Translations under genes and position numbers: made by a program
In this document: positions 23,165 to 35,964 of the stretch, in pieces
Layout of the letters: every line of letters starts with the position of its first letter
Numbering within the stretch: the first letter of the stretch is position 1
Source: Albula goreensis
Taxonomy: Eukaryota > Chordata > Actinopteri > Albuliformes > Albulidae
Length of the DNA: 64,000 nucleotides
Assembly: GCA_022829145.1 (NCBI GenBank)
Contig: CM040763.1
Coordinates: 12,323,141 to 12,387,140 of the forward strand
Direction of reading: 5' to 3'
The notes under the pieces: generated by a model
Told to the model about the DNA's origin: nothing
What the model saw: only the letters and a program-made list of their open reading frames with translations
Database searches by the model: none

Positions 23165-24405
23165 TTGCAGAGCAGCAGAGGGTTGTGTGCTAAGAGACCA
23201 GATACAGTACAAATGGGCCACACAGCATATGTGCCAGTAGGGCATAATTGAACCCACTTTGAACTTCTCTTTTTTTTTCTACAAATCGTTAGTGTCGTCT
23301 CATGCATTTTTTGTTCTGTTTATATGCAGGACACTCTGGTAATATGTAGTATACTAAATAATTAGTGTCTGTCTGCCTCACTGCTACATTTCCTCAATCC
23401 AAATCCACCACTGTGTTGCATTTTTCAACTGCAAATATCATCAATAAGTAAGCTTGCTGTGTAACCAGGTCCCATAAATATATTTCTTAAATAAAGTGAA
23501 ACAGATTCTATTTCTCCGATTGGTCAAAGAAGAAAACATATAAATCATAAAAAAGAGCATTAGCTTAGATGAGATGTGAATAGACTTTTAAAATTAAATT
23601 GTTGTTTCAAAAGAAGATGTAGAATTACATCAGCTGAGAAATACACTTACTGTATAGCCAAAATGATTGAGTTTTGGTTGATTGTTGGTGCTATTTCTAT
23701 ATAGTATATGCCACACCACTGTGAGTTTTACATGAAAAATTTAAATGACTTGTGTGGAAAAAATGATGAACCATACTGAAATAAATTCTTCATTAAATGT
23801 TAGGGTCTAGGAGGGACCTGTCCTTCATGTTTCTATTTTAACACCTCCCACTCGCAGATATTTATAAAAAAAATACATGTTTTTTTTTTTTTATATCAGT
23901 GCTCACAAACATTTTTGACTAAGCCTCATTATATTGTAAGTTTCATAAACCATCTGGTCAATTTACACGCTAAGGTTCTCCCACTGTATTTGTATTCTTG
24001 GAGCATATTGCTCCAAATGCTTTACCATGTGTTTAAGTATTTCAAAGAAAGAGAAATCATTTCCCAATTGTTTCCCCTTGTCCTATCAAGTGTAACCTGG
24101 GGGCCCTCATAGAGCAATTAGACTAGCCTCCATCCCCTCCTTTGTAATGAGGGATCCTGCATCTCTGAATCTATAACCCTTTAGTCTTCCCTAATGGGAC
24201 ATCATTATTGTGAAAGAAACAATGTAAATGTAAATGAATATACTCATTAGCAAGTCACACAGAAACCTTTAGAGGTTGCTCTGTGGTACCTCTGTATGTA
24301 CTTCCTTTGGTATTCTGTTTAAAAATGAAAAAAAAAAACATATATAATTAATTATTAGTCTTCTCAATTACAATTACTTTGATTTTGCATGCTTTTCATA
24401 ATACA
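23165..24405. other. AT-rich noncoding, poly-T
   Basis: A poly-T run lies at 23880-23892. The short frames are not credible, and nothing else is recognised. Confidence 0.55.
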
Positions 24406-24409
24406 GTGT

Positions 24410-24860
24410 TAAGACTTGTTCAAGCGTGTCCTGGCCCTCCTCTCCCATGATGCACCTGTGAAGCTCAAGGTCTCTGTCCTCTTTGAGCCATGAGGGACCC
24501 ATAGGGGAGACACTGCAAGCAGGAGGAAGGGAGGGCAGGATATGTGATCTGGAGAAAGTTGTTAATTAAAAGGTGAAAGCATGATTTGGGTTTCTTGTAT
24601 TTCCCCTTCCCTTCTTATGGCCCAGCATAATTATGTCAGGATGAATAAATCCCTCTTCAGGTGAGAAACGGACAAAGCAATGCAGCGAGTATGGAGGGAA
24701 GGCTGGACTGACACGCAAGAGCCAGTGGAATATTTAGTGGGTTTTTTAAATGTTTAGCACATGTTCTATGGAGGAGACAGGTGAGGATGATGACAGGTTG
24801 TAATTTAAAATGCATTTGTAATCAAGTGTGATTCATGATATTATTTAATCATTTGAAAAT
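24410..24860. promoter_or_regulatory. Candidate conserved noncoding element
   Basis: A complex block with GTTAATTAAAAG near 24560 and GCATAATTATG near 24625, followed by TAATTT/TTTGTAATC clusters. No reading frame. Enhancer-like texture. Confidence 0.35.
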
Positions 24861-24864
24861 GCCA

Positions 24865-26020
24865 CTTTGTCAAGTAAAATCAAAAGAAAAGTAATGGTCC
24901 AGGTGGGTCTATGAAGTCTACACCCTTATTTAACTAGTTTTGTTATTACTTTTGATTTACTAATGCACTTCATTTTCATAAGACTGCAAAGGACATAGGC
25001 TTCATAGTATATTTACATATTTGGTGTGTTTGGCTAAAGCAATCTTTAAAAATTGGGGTTAGCCCACTAGATTACACCCTGTGCTCTACTATTGCTACAC
25101 TTCCCAGGCAGTGGCTGTGTGGGTTTGTGAATAACAAAGTGTGCACACAGTGTGTACCCTTACTCACATACAAAATTAATAAGTAGAACAAGGTACAGTT
25201 GTTATGATACTTTTTCCTTGTGGAGTAGAAGGAAGAACGACAAACTATGTTGCTGCATGTTTCAGAAAGTAGGAATCTACTGTGCGTTAGGTCTTTCTGT
25301 GATGAATGCAGTACATGCTCCTCATACAGTTGTGTTGTGCTCTCCAATTAATAGGAGTTAAAGTCCCACATGTACTATCACCAGCTGTGGCTAAGGGCCC
25401 ACTTTGGCAAGGCAAGAAGTAGCCAGGAGAAAACAGGAACTACATCAGTTCATCGGTCTCATTGCTCTGTAATAATGTGGCCAGGCAGACTGGGTGCCTG
25501 CAGGTTTGTGAACTGAACATCATTTGCCAGTGTTCCTCAGACAGCATAGCCGTATGTGAGAGGTGTTGCATATGCACTGTGTATAACAGAAGAGGTCAAT
25601 GAACAAAAAGTTGCTATGTGAAATGAAAGAGTCCCATTTGTGGGCTGAAACCACAGTTAATTTCAATGGGGAAAGGGGGAAGCTATTCAAAATGGGAATA
25701 TATAGGTCAGGTTTGTTCATTTAACTGTGCTAAGATTAGATTTATTGAGTCAACAGATCTCATTAGGTTACTAGAATCAGTTTACACTGAACTCAAATGG
25801 ATTATAAATGATCATTCTGCATCAGGTGTGTGTTTGTATGTGTGTGCAAGTAATATATGCACCTTTTTGTAGACAAAGCCCAACACTGAGTTGCAGTTCA
25901 TTTTTAAAGGACAAAATCCAATGAAGCATATAAGTGATTGTGCTAGAAATTGTCTCGTCCAACCTCCTTATCAGGTTTTTACAAGCAAATAATAGAAAAG
26001 GTATTGACAGAATTCAGGAG
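24865..26020. other. AT-rich noncoding
   Basis: Only short frames with no features are present. I see nothing recognisable. Confidence 0.55.
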
Positions 26021-26024
26021 GGCT

Positions 26025-26260
26025 GCCAAACGTGAGAAAGCACACAGAGAGGAATCAGAAAGTCAGAGCTGAGGAGCTGTAACGCCGGACGCATGGAGGC
26101 TGATGACCGAATGATGGCATGTCTGCCTGCCTGACCTTTTTAACAGTGAGATTCCCTCCCACACTGAACGTCTGTGAAAGTAATGAAGCAGCAGGAGTGG
26201 TCTGCTAAAGTGGCGCTGCAGGACTCATACTCTCCCCTAAACCAATCAGCTGTTTAATTT
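26025..26260. promoter_or_regulatory. Candidate conserved noncoding element
   Basis: A short complex block with CpG (TAACGCCGGACGCATGG) and no frame. The signal is weaker than the larger blocks. Confidence 0.28.
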
Positions 26261-26264
26261 TTTT

Positions 26265-27145
26265 GACCTTCACTGTCCAACACCCACCCCCACCACCCCA
26301 CACATACACATTTTCTGTGTACCTTTGGTAACTGTTCTGCCATTTGTGTCATTGTTCCATCAGCAATCTCCCTTATATTAAAATATGGTGAAATATGATT
26401 GACAGGTGTTGGATCCATGTTATGGTACAGGATTATATTAACATGGTTGGTATATTCACCAAATATGTCTATGTAAGCACTGTTGCTTGCTGGTGATTTC
26501 ATGAACAATCTCCACATTATTATTTTAATTTCACCAATTTGTTTCCATTTTCGGCTTAATTAATTTTGACCATTCACCTTATATGATCTTGTTATAAACA
26601 AACAAATGTTGTGTTATAAAATCATCATAATATTTCAGATAATGAGTCTTTAAAGCCATGTTGAACAGCATATCAATACTTCCAAAATGAGGAATGCTGT
26701 CTTTTAGGAAGCAATAACTTTCAACAAAAGTTACTGTGAATTTAGATGACACATTTTTGCATACGCAAGCAACTAACCCCAATTCAACTTCCGTTTCAAG
26801 TTTGTCTCTGCCACAAAACATACGTGATAATTTCTATGACTGCTACCTTTATACATGTATCACATTATGCTCATTATTATGTGATTTTGGAGATCATGTT
26901 AAAAATGTCCTCATAAATTATCAATGCCCAATATACATTATATATATACAATATACATAACCATTCACAACAACCTGAAAACCTAACGTTTATTCCCACC
27001 ATTTTGGCAGAAAACATACACCAATCTGTCAGGGTTTACATTGTCCATCTTTCATTAAAAGTAAGTTTGTTTTTTGTTTCATTTTTTAAGGGCCTCTGTG
27101 TATCTGATGTCTTCTGTGAATATCTAGCAGTAAATCCATACTTGT
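26265..27145. other. AT-rich noncoding
   Basis: AT-rich, with a TATATA patch near 26938-26950 and spurious frames on both strands. Nothing is recognised. Confidence 0.5.
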
Positions 27146-27149
27146 CACT

Positions 27150-27640
27150 TCGTTCGTTGTGCTTGTTCTTTTTGTCCTTGTTAATAATAACAGGGTTCAG
27201 GGGCTGCCTTTCCCTCTCTGCAGGGCAGCCGTGTCATATCAGCGGTAAACAAGCGCTTCCCTTCAAACCACTCCACAAGTCTCACCATTCTGGCCACTCA
27301 AGCAGAAACCTGGCCCGTTTTTAGCCCTGCCTGTTTAAAGTGTTCTCTGTTAAGGTCAGAATAATGGGGCTTTTGTCAGGAAAATCTATATATTCACCCA
27401 AGAAGTCCCATGTAATTTGGGGTTTTTAATAGCTGACAGCCCCAACCCAATACTTGCCAACCATTGTGAGTGACCCCACTCAATGAGTGGCTCCCGCTGT
27501 GGGGAGAGACGTGTGAAGTAGTCTCCCCCAGGTCACTTCATGTAAATGCTCAAGGGGTAATTGCATCTCAGGTGCCAAGTCAGATTCGAGAAACACTTGT
27601 TAGTGCCTTGCACTGGAAAAAAAAGAACAAAAAAGAGAGG
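27150..27640. promoter_or_regulatory. Candidate conserved noncoding element
   Basis: A complex block with GTTAATAATAACAGG near 27180, a forkhead-like GTAAACAAG near 27245, and GGGGTAATTGC near 27556. No credible frame. Enhancer-like texture. Confidence 0.38.
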
Positions 27641-27644
27641 GTAA

Positions 27645-30600
27645 AAAGTGTCTCTTGGGCAGATTTATCGAATATTTGCAGTGTTTAGTACTCGCAAAAT
27701 GTAAGCAATGGTCCCTCCGGGCATTCTTACAGAAGTGAGCACATTGGAGGTTAGCCTTCATGTTTTTCACTGATTTTTGAAAAGCCAACTGTGCTAAGCT
27801 CTTATGTTAGAGCGTGCCACCTGCACCCAGTACTACAGGTGCTGAGGGAGTGCTGTATCTGAGCATGTTCTCTTGTACTGTGCGTTTTTCCAGGAGCAAG
27901 TGGGTAGTGAGCGAGTTTTACTCACAAAAAGCCACATAGTGTAGCCTAGCCATACTAAATGGGAGGAGATGTGCATCTCGCTGACTATACCTGGAATTTG
28001 CAAGACTGGCAGACTGGTAACCCATGGAACCCTATGCAGCTTTAACTTAATCCTATTGGATTTTGTAAATAGAAAAGTTATTGTTAAATAACTTTCAGGT
28101 TGATCAATTGCTGGAAATGTCTGTGGAAAGACATCAATTCAGATTCAAGCATTATACAAAGAAGCAGAAGACTTACAGACCAAAAACAACTGCGACTGCA
28201 GAAAAAATGGTAACAGCTCACATACATGTGAAACTCGCAGAGGGAACTCATAAATACACTCAACATGTACATCAGATAGCCGTTGCCCATATGCTCAGGT
28301 ATGCCGTCAATCTCTGGCCACAGTCCAAACCCCTGAGGCCTACAGCGCGACGTTCTGTAACACTGTATCACCAAGCAGTGACTCCAGGGTCTGAAGGAGT
28401 GAGCGGGGAAGAGGTTGCAAAAAGAAAAGTTTTTGCAACGGGCCTTAAAATATTAATTGATTAGGAGCCACCACCCTCAGCTTCCATGAAAAACATGACT
28501 GCAGCATGTATGACAAAAGATTTTGGATATCACAGTCTGACAGGTGATACAGACATTTAAAAATGCAGTGCCATTGTCAGGATTCAGTAGACTAATGAAA
28601 ATGGAGAAAATGTGCTTTCAGTATTTATTAATTAATGTATTAATACTATATATGTAACTGAATTACAGTTTGCTAATTGGGGTCTAGTGATTATTTTCTG
28701 TAATTATGATTAACACATCTGTGCATCAACATCATATTTAGTATATGCAACATTCAGGCAAAACAATTATATTAACTCAAAATGATTCGATATACACTCA
28801 CGTGATTTAAATGTTTATCAAATGACTAAATATTTCTTAATCTTGAACATTTTTCCACCAGTCACTATCATGAAATGTGTAATAATTTGCAATACTCAAG
28901 GATTACAACCATATGTGAGTGGGAAAAACACCTGTGTAATTCAACCTTACACACTATTGTCATTTCAATAAGTTGGAGTATTATTTTCACTGAATTTGGT
29001 TCATGCTTCATATTTATGCCAACTTGCTTGTGTAATTGCAAAGTAATTACTGTGTAACTAATTTGCAATTTTGCTTTAACATCTTTATTACTGAAACCCA
29101 GAGTTTAGTGTTAAGTAATTGCCCGTGTCATCTACTTGCTGTACCAATGAATTTCAATGTCATTTTTTCTCTCAGGTACTCTTAATTCAGCATTAAAATG
29201 TACATTTTTTTATAAACTCATGACTTATATGAATGGTACAAATAATGAAAATTCCCTTTTTGGGTGTTATTTGAGCAGAAAAAAATAAGAAAATACCAGA
29301 AGAGTCTCTACATTCAGTTAGGAGAGAGCAAGTGGAGAGCAGGTTTTCTTGGCACGTTGTCCTGAATGCTTAAAGCCATTTACATCATAATGACAACATC
29401 AATATTTAGTTACATATTACACAAGGAGGATAATGATCCATCATTTTCTTTTCCCCACTGCCTCATGAACCTAGACAGCAATGCATAGCTGAGAACATGG
29501 GAGAAAGAAAAGCATTGTTTGAGATTGTAGTTTGACTCGGCTGAACATGAAGTTGCAGACAAAAATGTAGTTTCATTAATTTTGCGCTTGAATAAATTTA
29601 TGCGTAAACAGATGCACGTCCCATTGCATTAATACTACAATATGACAATAAGGACGAAGAACACTGTATAAAAGGCAATGCTGTCAAAATGATGCTTTAT
29701 AAGAGAAAAAGTAGTAACCATATTTTCCCTTTTCATATCTTTTCTGCACCTAATGTCACATCTAGTCCTTCACTCAATCCCAAAAACACACAAAATACTT
29801 TATATAGGGACATTATTTTAGTTGTGTTAAAATGAGAATGCTTACTTTCACTGAAATAGCATGTGCTTTTTGCCAGGGGCCTCACCAGACCCTGTTTACT
29901 GGGGCACGTGCAACATTAATAATTTGTTGTGTCCCAGTAAATGATCTTGAAAAATAACTAGTTTTTTTATGTGTTTAGTGTTTATGTATCATAAACTGCA
30001 AGCGTGAGGATATGGGCACTGGGGGCCTGTGTCCAAGTAGTGCTAAAAGTCTTGCAACATCCCTGCTTTTAGTTAAGGTACAACATTTTCTCTAAATAAA
30101 GTGTGACTACACTGGTAAATTACTTAAGTGTGGAGCATTGTCAATAAAGCTAGAAGGTCAGTACTTTTGCGAAAAAATGCTGAACTACTCTGTTAGACCA
30201 CTCTTGAACGGAATAGTAAAAACATTTTTTTGCTTGAAGAAGTACAGATTTCTTCAATTCAGAATGCCAAGGGTTTGCACACTATTGAATATCTCAATAT
30301 ACCTTTACAAACATATTCTATTCCCAAGCCTCCCAACACAGGGAGACAGAGACAGCATGTTACATCAATATTCTAGGGCCTTTGCATGATAAAAAACCTA
30401 TTCTGATGAGCTTTAAATGTAACTAATGGAAACATTCTGAGTGTCCACATGGGAGAAAAGTGTTGACCCTGTCAGTTGTATTCTCTCAGGGTTAATTACA
30501 GAAAACAGCTTTGTAGCTTTAACCCATGTGAGAGCAGTGTGAATTCATTTTACTGAACTGAGAAAATTAGATAAGGCATAATATGAAATCACTTCACATG

Positions 30601-31190
30601 TGGCATTTTTAATGAAATGTTGAACGGTACACAGAATTACTGTGATTATGTGCAAGATATTAAACTAATTCTCACTCCATGTTGACCTTTCATATTTAAT
30701 TCTGTCAGAAACTCAAGTAATTAATTAATTACTTGTGAAATCTATTTGGTTACTAGCTTCATATTTTCAGTAATATTATTCTTATGTCACTGTGATTATA
30801 TCACACGCATCAATTTTCCTACCACATAACGTATAAACCAGATAACATTTACGCAGCTGTTGTGCAGCTACTGCTTAACGTTGTAATGTGTCGATATTCA
30901 TGTTGTTTACAATATTCACAAAATAAAACACTTTCTATATTCACACTGCTAACTGTTATGTATGCTATCGAAGTACAAACTTGCAGAGAAATAATTAACT
31001 ATTTTTTTTGCAGCTACACTTAAAAAAAAGTATTCCCTAAACTGTAAATCTGGTTAGTATTTTTTTTTTGGCAAGTCATAATCAATACATTATTTTCTTA
31101 TATGGAAAATAATTTACATTATATCGCAGTTAATCTAAAAAATCATTCCATTAAGTGATCCTTTTCCCAGTATATTAAGTCTGCTTAATA
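27645..31190. other. Long AT-rich noncoding stretch
   Basis: No gene is supported. The 127-codon frame at 28081-28464 is Lys/His/Thr-rich with no domain, and an equally open frame lies on the other strand. A perfect 22-base palindrome at 30714-30735 is listed separately. The rest is AT filler. Confidence 0.5.
30714..30735. promoter_or_regulatory. Perfect 22-bp homeodomain-type palindrome
   Basis: The palindrome has arms CAAGTAATTAA and TTAATTACTTG and contains three overlapping TAATTA cores. It is well suited to paired or dimeric homeodomain binding. CAAGTAATT also resembles an NKX2-type site (CAAGTG/CAAGTA) on both sides. Function is inferred. Confidence 0.45.
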
Positions 31191-31194
31191 ATTT

Positions 31195-31665
31195 TTCTCT
31201 AGTCATAATCGCATTTAAATGGTAAGCTCTTTTCCAGTTTTGCTCCCGATAATTTTATTTAGAGTCAAGAGTTGTTAATGCCTTGTTTCTAGGCTAGCCG
31301 CATCCTTAAATCGTGTAAGCCCAAAGGGGTAAAGCCAGCCTGATTTGGAGACAATAGGCAATAACTTAAACACCCTCTGTTAATGTAGAGAAATCAGGCC
31401 TAACAAGTCAGAAGGGAGAATGCAGGCTCTCATTGCATGCCCAGCCTATTAAGAATTCTCCGCAGTCACCATGGTCTGTTGACACAAGCCCTGCATTTCT
31501 GCTGGTGTGTTTCCTTACATGTGATTCTCTGTGGGTGTAAATCAAAATACTAGGCTGTGAAAACATCAGAACTCTTCCTTGCAATGTTTATTCCTGTGGG
31601 AAGGCACAATTTGAAGAGTAAGCACAAAGTTCCGTATTCCCCATTATAAGCAGTAGTTTAGGGGC
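31195..31665. promoter_or_regulatory. Candidate conserved noncoding element
   Basis: A complex block with few runs. It holds ATTTAAATGGTAAGC, CCCGATAATTTTATTTAG and GGCTAGCCGC in its left half and a long GC-balanced stretch to the right. No reading frame. Enhancer-like texture. Confidence 0.38.
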
Positions 31666-31669
31666 TGCT

Positions 31670-33755
31670 TAATTCTCCTACTTTGTGGATTGCCTGTAAT
31701 GTTTTACAACAAATTTAAGCAAATGTTCCTTTTGCTACATATGTTACTTCTGTTTGTTTTGTTTATCATTGCACCTGCTGAGCTGATAAAAAGAGAAAGA
31801 AATGCTGATAAAATAAAGAATAAAAAAGCATACTGCAATGCATTAGTCAAATTTAAACACAAACAGCAATCTGTTCAGGACAGAAGTAGGCTTCAGTGGT
31901 TTAGCCAAGCCAAGTTCAAAAAAAGAGTATCCTATATGTCCCTTACCCCTGCTTGTTTTACCCTGCAATGTATAAAATATGTACTATTGTCAATAATGTT
32001 TTTTTTCTCTACAGCAAGATATAGAATAATGCTGTTTTATCCTGAAGTTCTCTCTTCATTTTAGCATTAAAACATATGAATATGTGAAATAAAATAAATA
32101 TAAATATAACAGATGTTTTGTCATCATCTAGGGGAGATACTAGAAGCAGAGTTAAGGAGTTAGCTGGCAAACCTTACTAAATATTTGAAAATAAAATCAT
32201 GATTTCACCAAATTCAATATACAATTCAAATAATAAAATATTTACCATAGTGAGTGATTTAACTTCTAAACTCTGCTTTGGGAATGAAACAGATCATGAA
32301 CATGTACCCGGGATGTTGGGTAACCCAGTCCATCCTCTCTGCTGCAGATACAGATGGACATGATCGGTCAACTTTGATAAAGTACATTTTATTCTCATAG
32401 AGCATTCTTTGGACTTATCTAAACTCTTATGGATGGGTTCAGAATGAAAGTTTGAACTCAGCATTTTACTGTGTGATGTGAAATAGGACTAGATCACAGC
32501 ACCCTCTCCATGGATGTGGATAAAAAAAAACAGGTTGTGAAGGCACTGCAGAGGATTCTGCTCCTGTGAATTAGCTGCTACTGTGCTTATTAGGATTCAT
32601 CTGGCCAGGGCTGGAACAGTCTTATGTACCTCAGGTGTCATTCATGATTATTGATGTACTCTCTTATCATCATAAAGCAACCAAAAAGTAATTCCTTAAA
32701 ATTAGTCTTTTAACCAGATGGGGATTTTTTGGGATAAGTAAATGCAATTCAATAACATTATAACATCTTGCCTTTAATCAAAGCTAATGAACTAATAAAC
32801 AGGTTTAAAGTCAAAGCAATTATGCGGTGCAGATTAAAAAAACAGTTTTCCCTTTTGCTACGTTTTACAAATGAACACATATTTAGAAGCTATACATCAG
32901 ATAGATTGGGTGGTTTATCCCATCTCTGTAATGTTTATACTATATTCTGAACAGCACCATGTCTCCATTTATTGGCAAAAAATGCCATGCAGTCTAGATT
33001 TCCTGATTCAGAGTGTTCCTTGTGTGTTTGGTTCAAGATTGATACTCAAATAACTGATTAATTGGCACAGAATGAAGGGGCTTTTAGGAGCTGGATACAT
33101 TTTGTTATTGACCCAGATTTGTCCATTATAAAGTCAGAACATGTTGTCATGTCCTTCTTTTATGATGTTTTTTTAACCAGTTTGGGTCAGTAAATCCTGA
33201 TTGTTCTTATCAAAATAGCATTATTGGCAAAAACCAACATTCTTTTTTGAAAATAAGTTTTAAAAAATGTTGATTGCATACATGTCAATGCAATCTTGAC
33301 ATAAATGTCACATGCTTTTGTGATACATCACTCAGATCTGCTGTCTGTCCTCTGAGCTCCTCAGTGTACCTTCGCCACATTTCTGTCTTTCCTCATAGTG
33401 TAGTGTAATGCAATGTACTACTGCTGCGCATTTGAACATGCAGAAATTACAGTTACATGTTAATCACTTCTGGTGTTTTCAGTGGGTAAGAGAAATGGCT
33501 ACAATAAATATTTGCCTATGATGTATTACAAAGTCGCTCTGCTGGCTAACAGGGAACTACGAGAAATAATGGAGCATAAGCCATCTTTCGAAACTGTCTA
33601 CTAGAAAGAGATCTATTGAAATATTTATAGGTGAATTATCTATATGAGGATGACCTTGTTGGTGTTTCCCATTCCATAAACTGTGAGGAATAGGAAGGAT
33701 TCCTCTGCATTAGCCAAATGTGAGCGCTGCAACGGGCTTTGCTGACAGACATGCC
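31670..33755. other. AT-rich noncoding
   Basis: The 124-codon frame at 31690-32064 begins with a hydrophobic stretch followed by a basic, low-complexity tail. AT-rich intronic DNA readily yields this, and no splice pairing or domain supports it. Nothing else is recognised. Confidence 0.45.
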
Positions 33756-33781
33756 TGATTTTGTGCCTTCTGCATTCCCAC

Positions 33782-34300
33782 AGAAATGTCAAAGTCAAGG
33801 CCAGTCATTTGAATAGAGCTGGATTACTGAAAAATATGCAGAAAGGGGAATTTAAAAAAAAAATCACAGGAATGACAAAGGCAGAGCTCTTATTTTCCAA
33901 CTTTGATGTGGGATACGTGGATGCCCTGCCAAGAGCAACCAGGTGTGATGGCAACAGTGTGCGTGTGTGTGTGTGTGTGGCAGCTCCAAGAGGAGAACAG
34001 CTAAGCTACAAAGCTTTGTGGAATGAGCTGGCAGCCTTCAGACAGGAAGAAGTCTTTAACAGAGAGCGCTGCTCTTGTTCAAGTCTATTTTTCTCTGTAG
34101 CTGAACAATGTCATTTGGAACTACCCAACACCCTTCCCTGTATCTTGCCAGCAGTAAACTTTGTGGGTTACCTTCAAGAGCCCCCATGCAACACCCCCCA
34201 CCAGCCCCTACTGATTCAGATCAGCCAGCGGGTACTGATGGAAGATGGAGGATCATTATCCCTCTCTCATTTATTAAATGAGCAGCTTGATATGGAGTAG
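33782..34300 (+). other. Longest open frame, uncertain coding
   Basis: The longest open frame in the window, 179 codons from an ATG at 33761 to a stop at 34298-34300. A good acceptor (TTCTGCATTCCCACAG) lies at 33782, so a spliced exon could begin there. The left third has protein-like composition (KVKASHLNRAGLL, MTKAELLFSNFDVGY). The centre runs through a (GT)n microsatellite at 33957-33979, giving a Val/Cys repeat. The rest has no recognisable domain. An ORF this long is not surprising by chance in 64 kb over six frames, and a microsatellite inside a real exon would be odd. Confidence 0.2.
33957..33979. repeat. (GT)n microsatellite
   Basis: Short, mostly pure GT run with one GC interruption. 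Confidence 0.9.
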
Positions 34301-34304
34301 GTCC

Positions 34305-34590
34305 ATTTAAAGATTTTCAAATTCACTATCTGGTTCTTGCATCTGATGAAGTGCCCTTACATTTCTTTTTTTTGTGCTACTTGATAATGAACTAGAGATT
34401 TTGTGGCATCAACACTTTTTCTCCTTTTGTCAATGAGTCGGTAGAGTAAGTGAACAAATTTGTTCATTAAAATAATTTTCTCATCGACTTTTTGAACACA
34501 CTAAGTGTTTTTGAATTAATTGTAGCTCTTGGGTAGGAGCACTATAATTAGATCATATACACACACATACACTTATATTTGAAGAAAAAA
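34305..34590. other. AT-rich noncoding
   Basis: TAATTA-rich filler leading into a short CA patch. No gene. Confidence 0.5.
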
Positions 34591-34593
34591 AAA

Positions 34594-34633
34594 GTGTGCG
34601 CGAGTGTGTGCGAGTGTATGTGTGTGTGTGCGT
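34594..34633. repeat. Interrupted GT microsatellite
   Basis: GTGTGCGCGAGTGTGTGCGAG-type repeat followed by (TG)n. Confidence 0.9.
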
Positions 34634-34635
34634 AT

Positions 34636-35560
34636 CACCGAGATACATCGAGTCCATTCACAAGGGGGTGAAGCAGGTCCACCCCCATCAGCCAGGGTGA
34701 CAAGTTTAGCGGCGGTGACAGTCAGAGCATAATGCGACAGAGGGATTGTGTTAATTAACGTGGCTCTTGTATGTTGGAGGTGTCGCTCTTCATTAGCCTG
34801 TATTTTGCACACTGCCATGCCTCATTTTCCGAGGGCGGCGGTGAGGGGATAACCCAGCCAGCCATCCTTGTTTGATCTCCTCGCTCCGTACGTGATGCAG
34901 GAGGCCGCCGCTCTCTCCTGGTTCCCTGCCCTGTCCTGCTAATCCCAGCTGAGCTCATTAAGATGTAGCCTGGCTGCCTCTCTCGGAGCCAGAGCTGTCC
35001 AGGCTAATTACTGGTAGCAGCCGGCCTGGCCGTTAAGGGGCTGCCGCAGACCTGCTAACATGGTCCTTGGAACTGACCTGCGAGGAGCACGAGGGAGTCG
35101 CTCTCCTTTCTTGCTGCGCAGCGCCTGTCCTCTGGGGTTAGTGCTGATCCCCTTCACGTGGCTTTTTTAGCTGCAGCAAGTGCAAAGTAAACTTGGCGGG
35201 GTCCAACTCGTGCTTTTTGAGAAAAAAATAAAAGACAAGGGAAAAAAAAACTCAAGTGTATCCCTTTGATCTCGTCTGCCTGCTGACCATTACCCTGCTC
35301 GGTGTGATAAAATAAGCAGAGGGGGTTTTCAAACCATACTTAATTCTGCTTGAAAAAAAGGGGACTACACCATATGAGGCATAATTAGGCTTTGGTTCTT
35401 TATCAAGCTGTTGTACTGCCAGCAAAGTAAATTATTCTTGATAGCCAACAATTAAGACCAGGCCGTGCTGGTGCTGCAACAAGCAGACAAGCAAGCATTA
35501 GAAACCCAATAAGTGGCATTGTGCCACTCTGCTGACCGTATTACAGTAATATGGTTATTT
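34636..35560. promoter_or_regulatory. Large GC-rich candidate enhancer block
   Basis: More than 900 bases of complex sequence, GC-rich to about 35200 and then AT-balanced. It contains TTAATTAAC near 34750, an OTX/PITX-type GCTAATCCC near 34940, GGCTAATTACTGG near 35004, and GCATAATTAGG near 35380. CpG is retained. Several overlapping domain-less frames exist, none dominant. This is among the best enhancer-cluster candidates in the window. Confidence 0.45.
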
Positions 35561-35764
35561 CTGAAGGTTGTGTATAGAAATGTTGTGATGATTCATTAAT
35601 GCTCAATTTACTCCTCATGGCACATAGTGTTTAACTCAATGATCACTCATGAAGGCTAATGTTGGACACTTGCAGTCGAGGGCCACAAGGGTCTCTCGAA
35701 AAACGTTAATTATATCCTCCTCTGATCTGACATAAATGTGATGTCACTCCTCCTCAATATTCAA

Positions 35765-35960
35765 GGGCCTTGCAGTCACGGTGCCTACCTTTGACACTGA
35801 ACCCAAGGGCTTTGGGTTCAATTCCCCATGAATCAACACTGGAGAAAACAGCCCCGTCGCTCCGTGTTCAGTATCACAGAGGTGCTGGTGAAACAAGCAT
35901 GCTAAGACAGCTTCTGGTCCCAGGGGTGCATTTGTACATCAGGTTTCTTCATGCTGCATA
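35765..35960 (+). mobile_element. Possible tRNA-derived SINE fragment
   Basis: GGGTTCAATTCCCC near 35815 closely matches the tRNA internal promoter B box (GGTTCRANTCC), with a seven-base TTCAATT loop and a partly paired stem. About 45 bases upstream, GCAGTCACGGTGCC could be a decayed A box. The downstream part is GC-richer than its flanks and would be the SINE body. No poly-A tail or target-site duplication was seen, and a complete tRNA cloverleaf does not form. Confidence 0.28.
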
Positions 35961-35964
35961 ACAC

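Noticed and set aside
28081-28464. 127-codon plus frame
   Set aside because: Low-information Lys/His/Thr composition, an equally long antisense frame and no splice pairing or family likeness.
31690-32064. 124-codon plus frame with a hydrophobic N-terminus
   Set aside because: The hydrophobic stretch could mimic a membrane anchor, but the sequence is AT-rich filler, the tail is low-complexity basic and there is no supporting signal.
35765-35850. Functional tRNA gene
   Set aside because: Only the B box matches well. The acceptor stem, anticodon arm and terminator do not form, so a decayed SINE head is the most that can be said.
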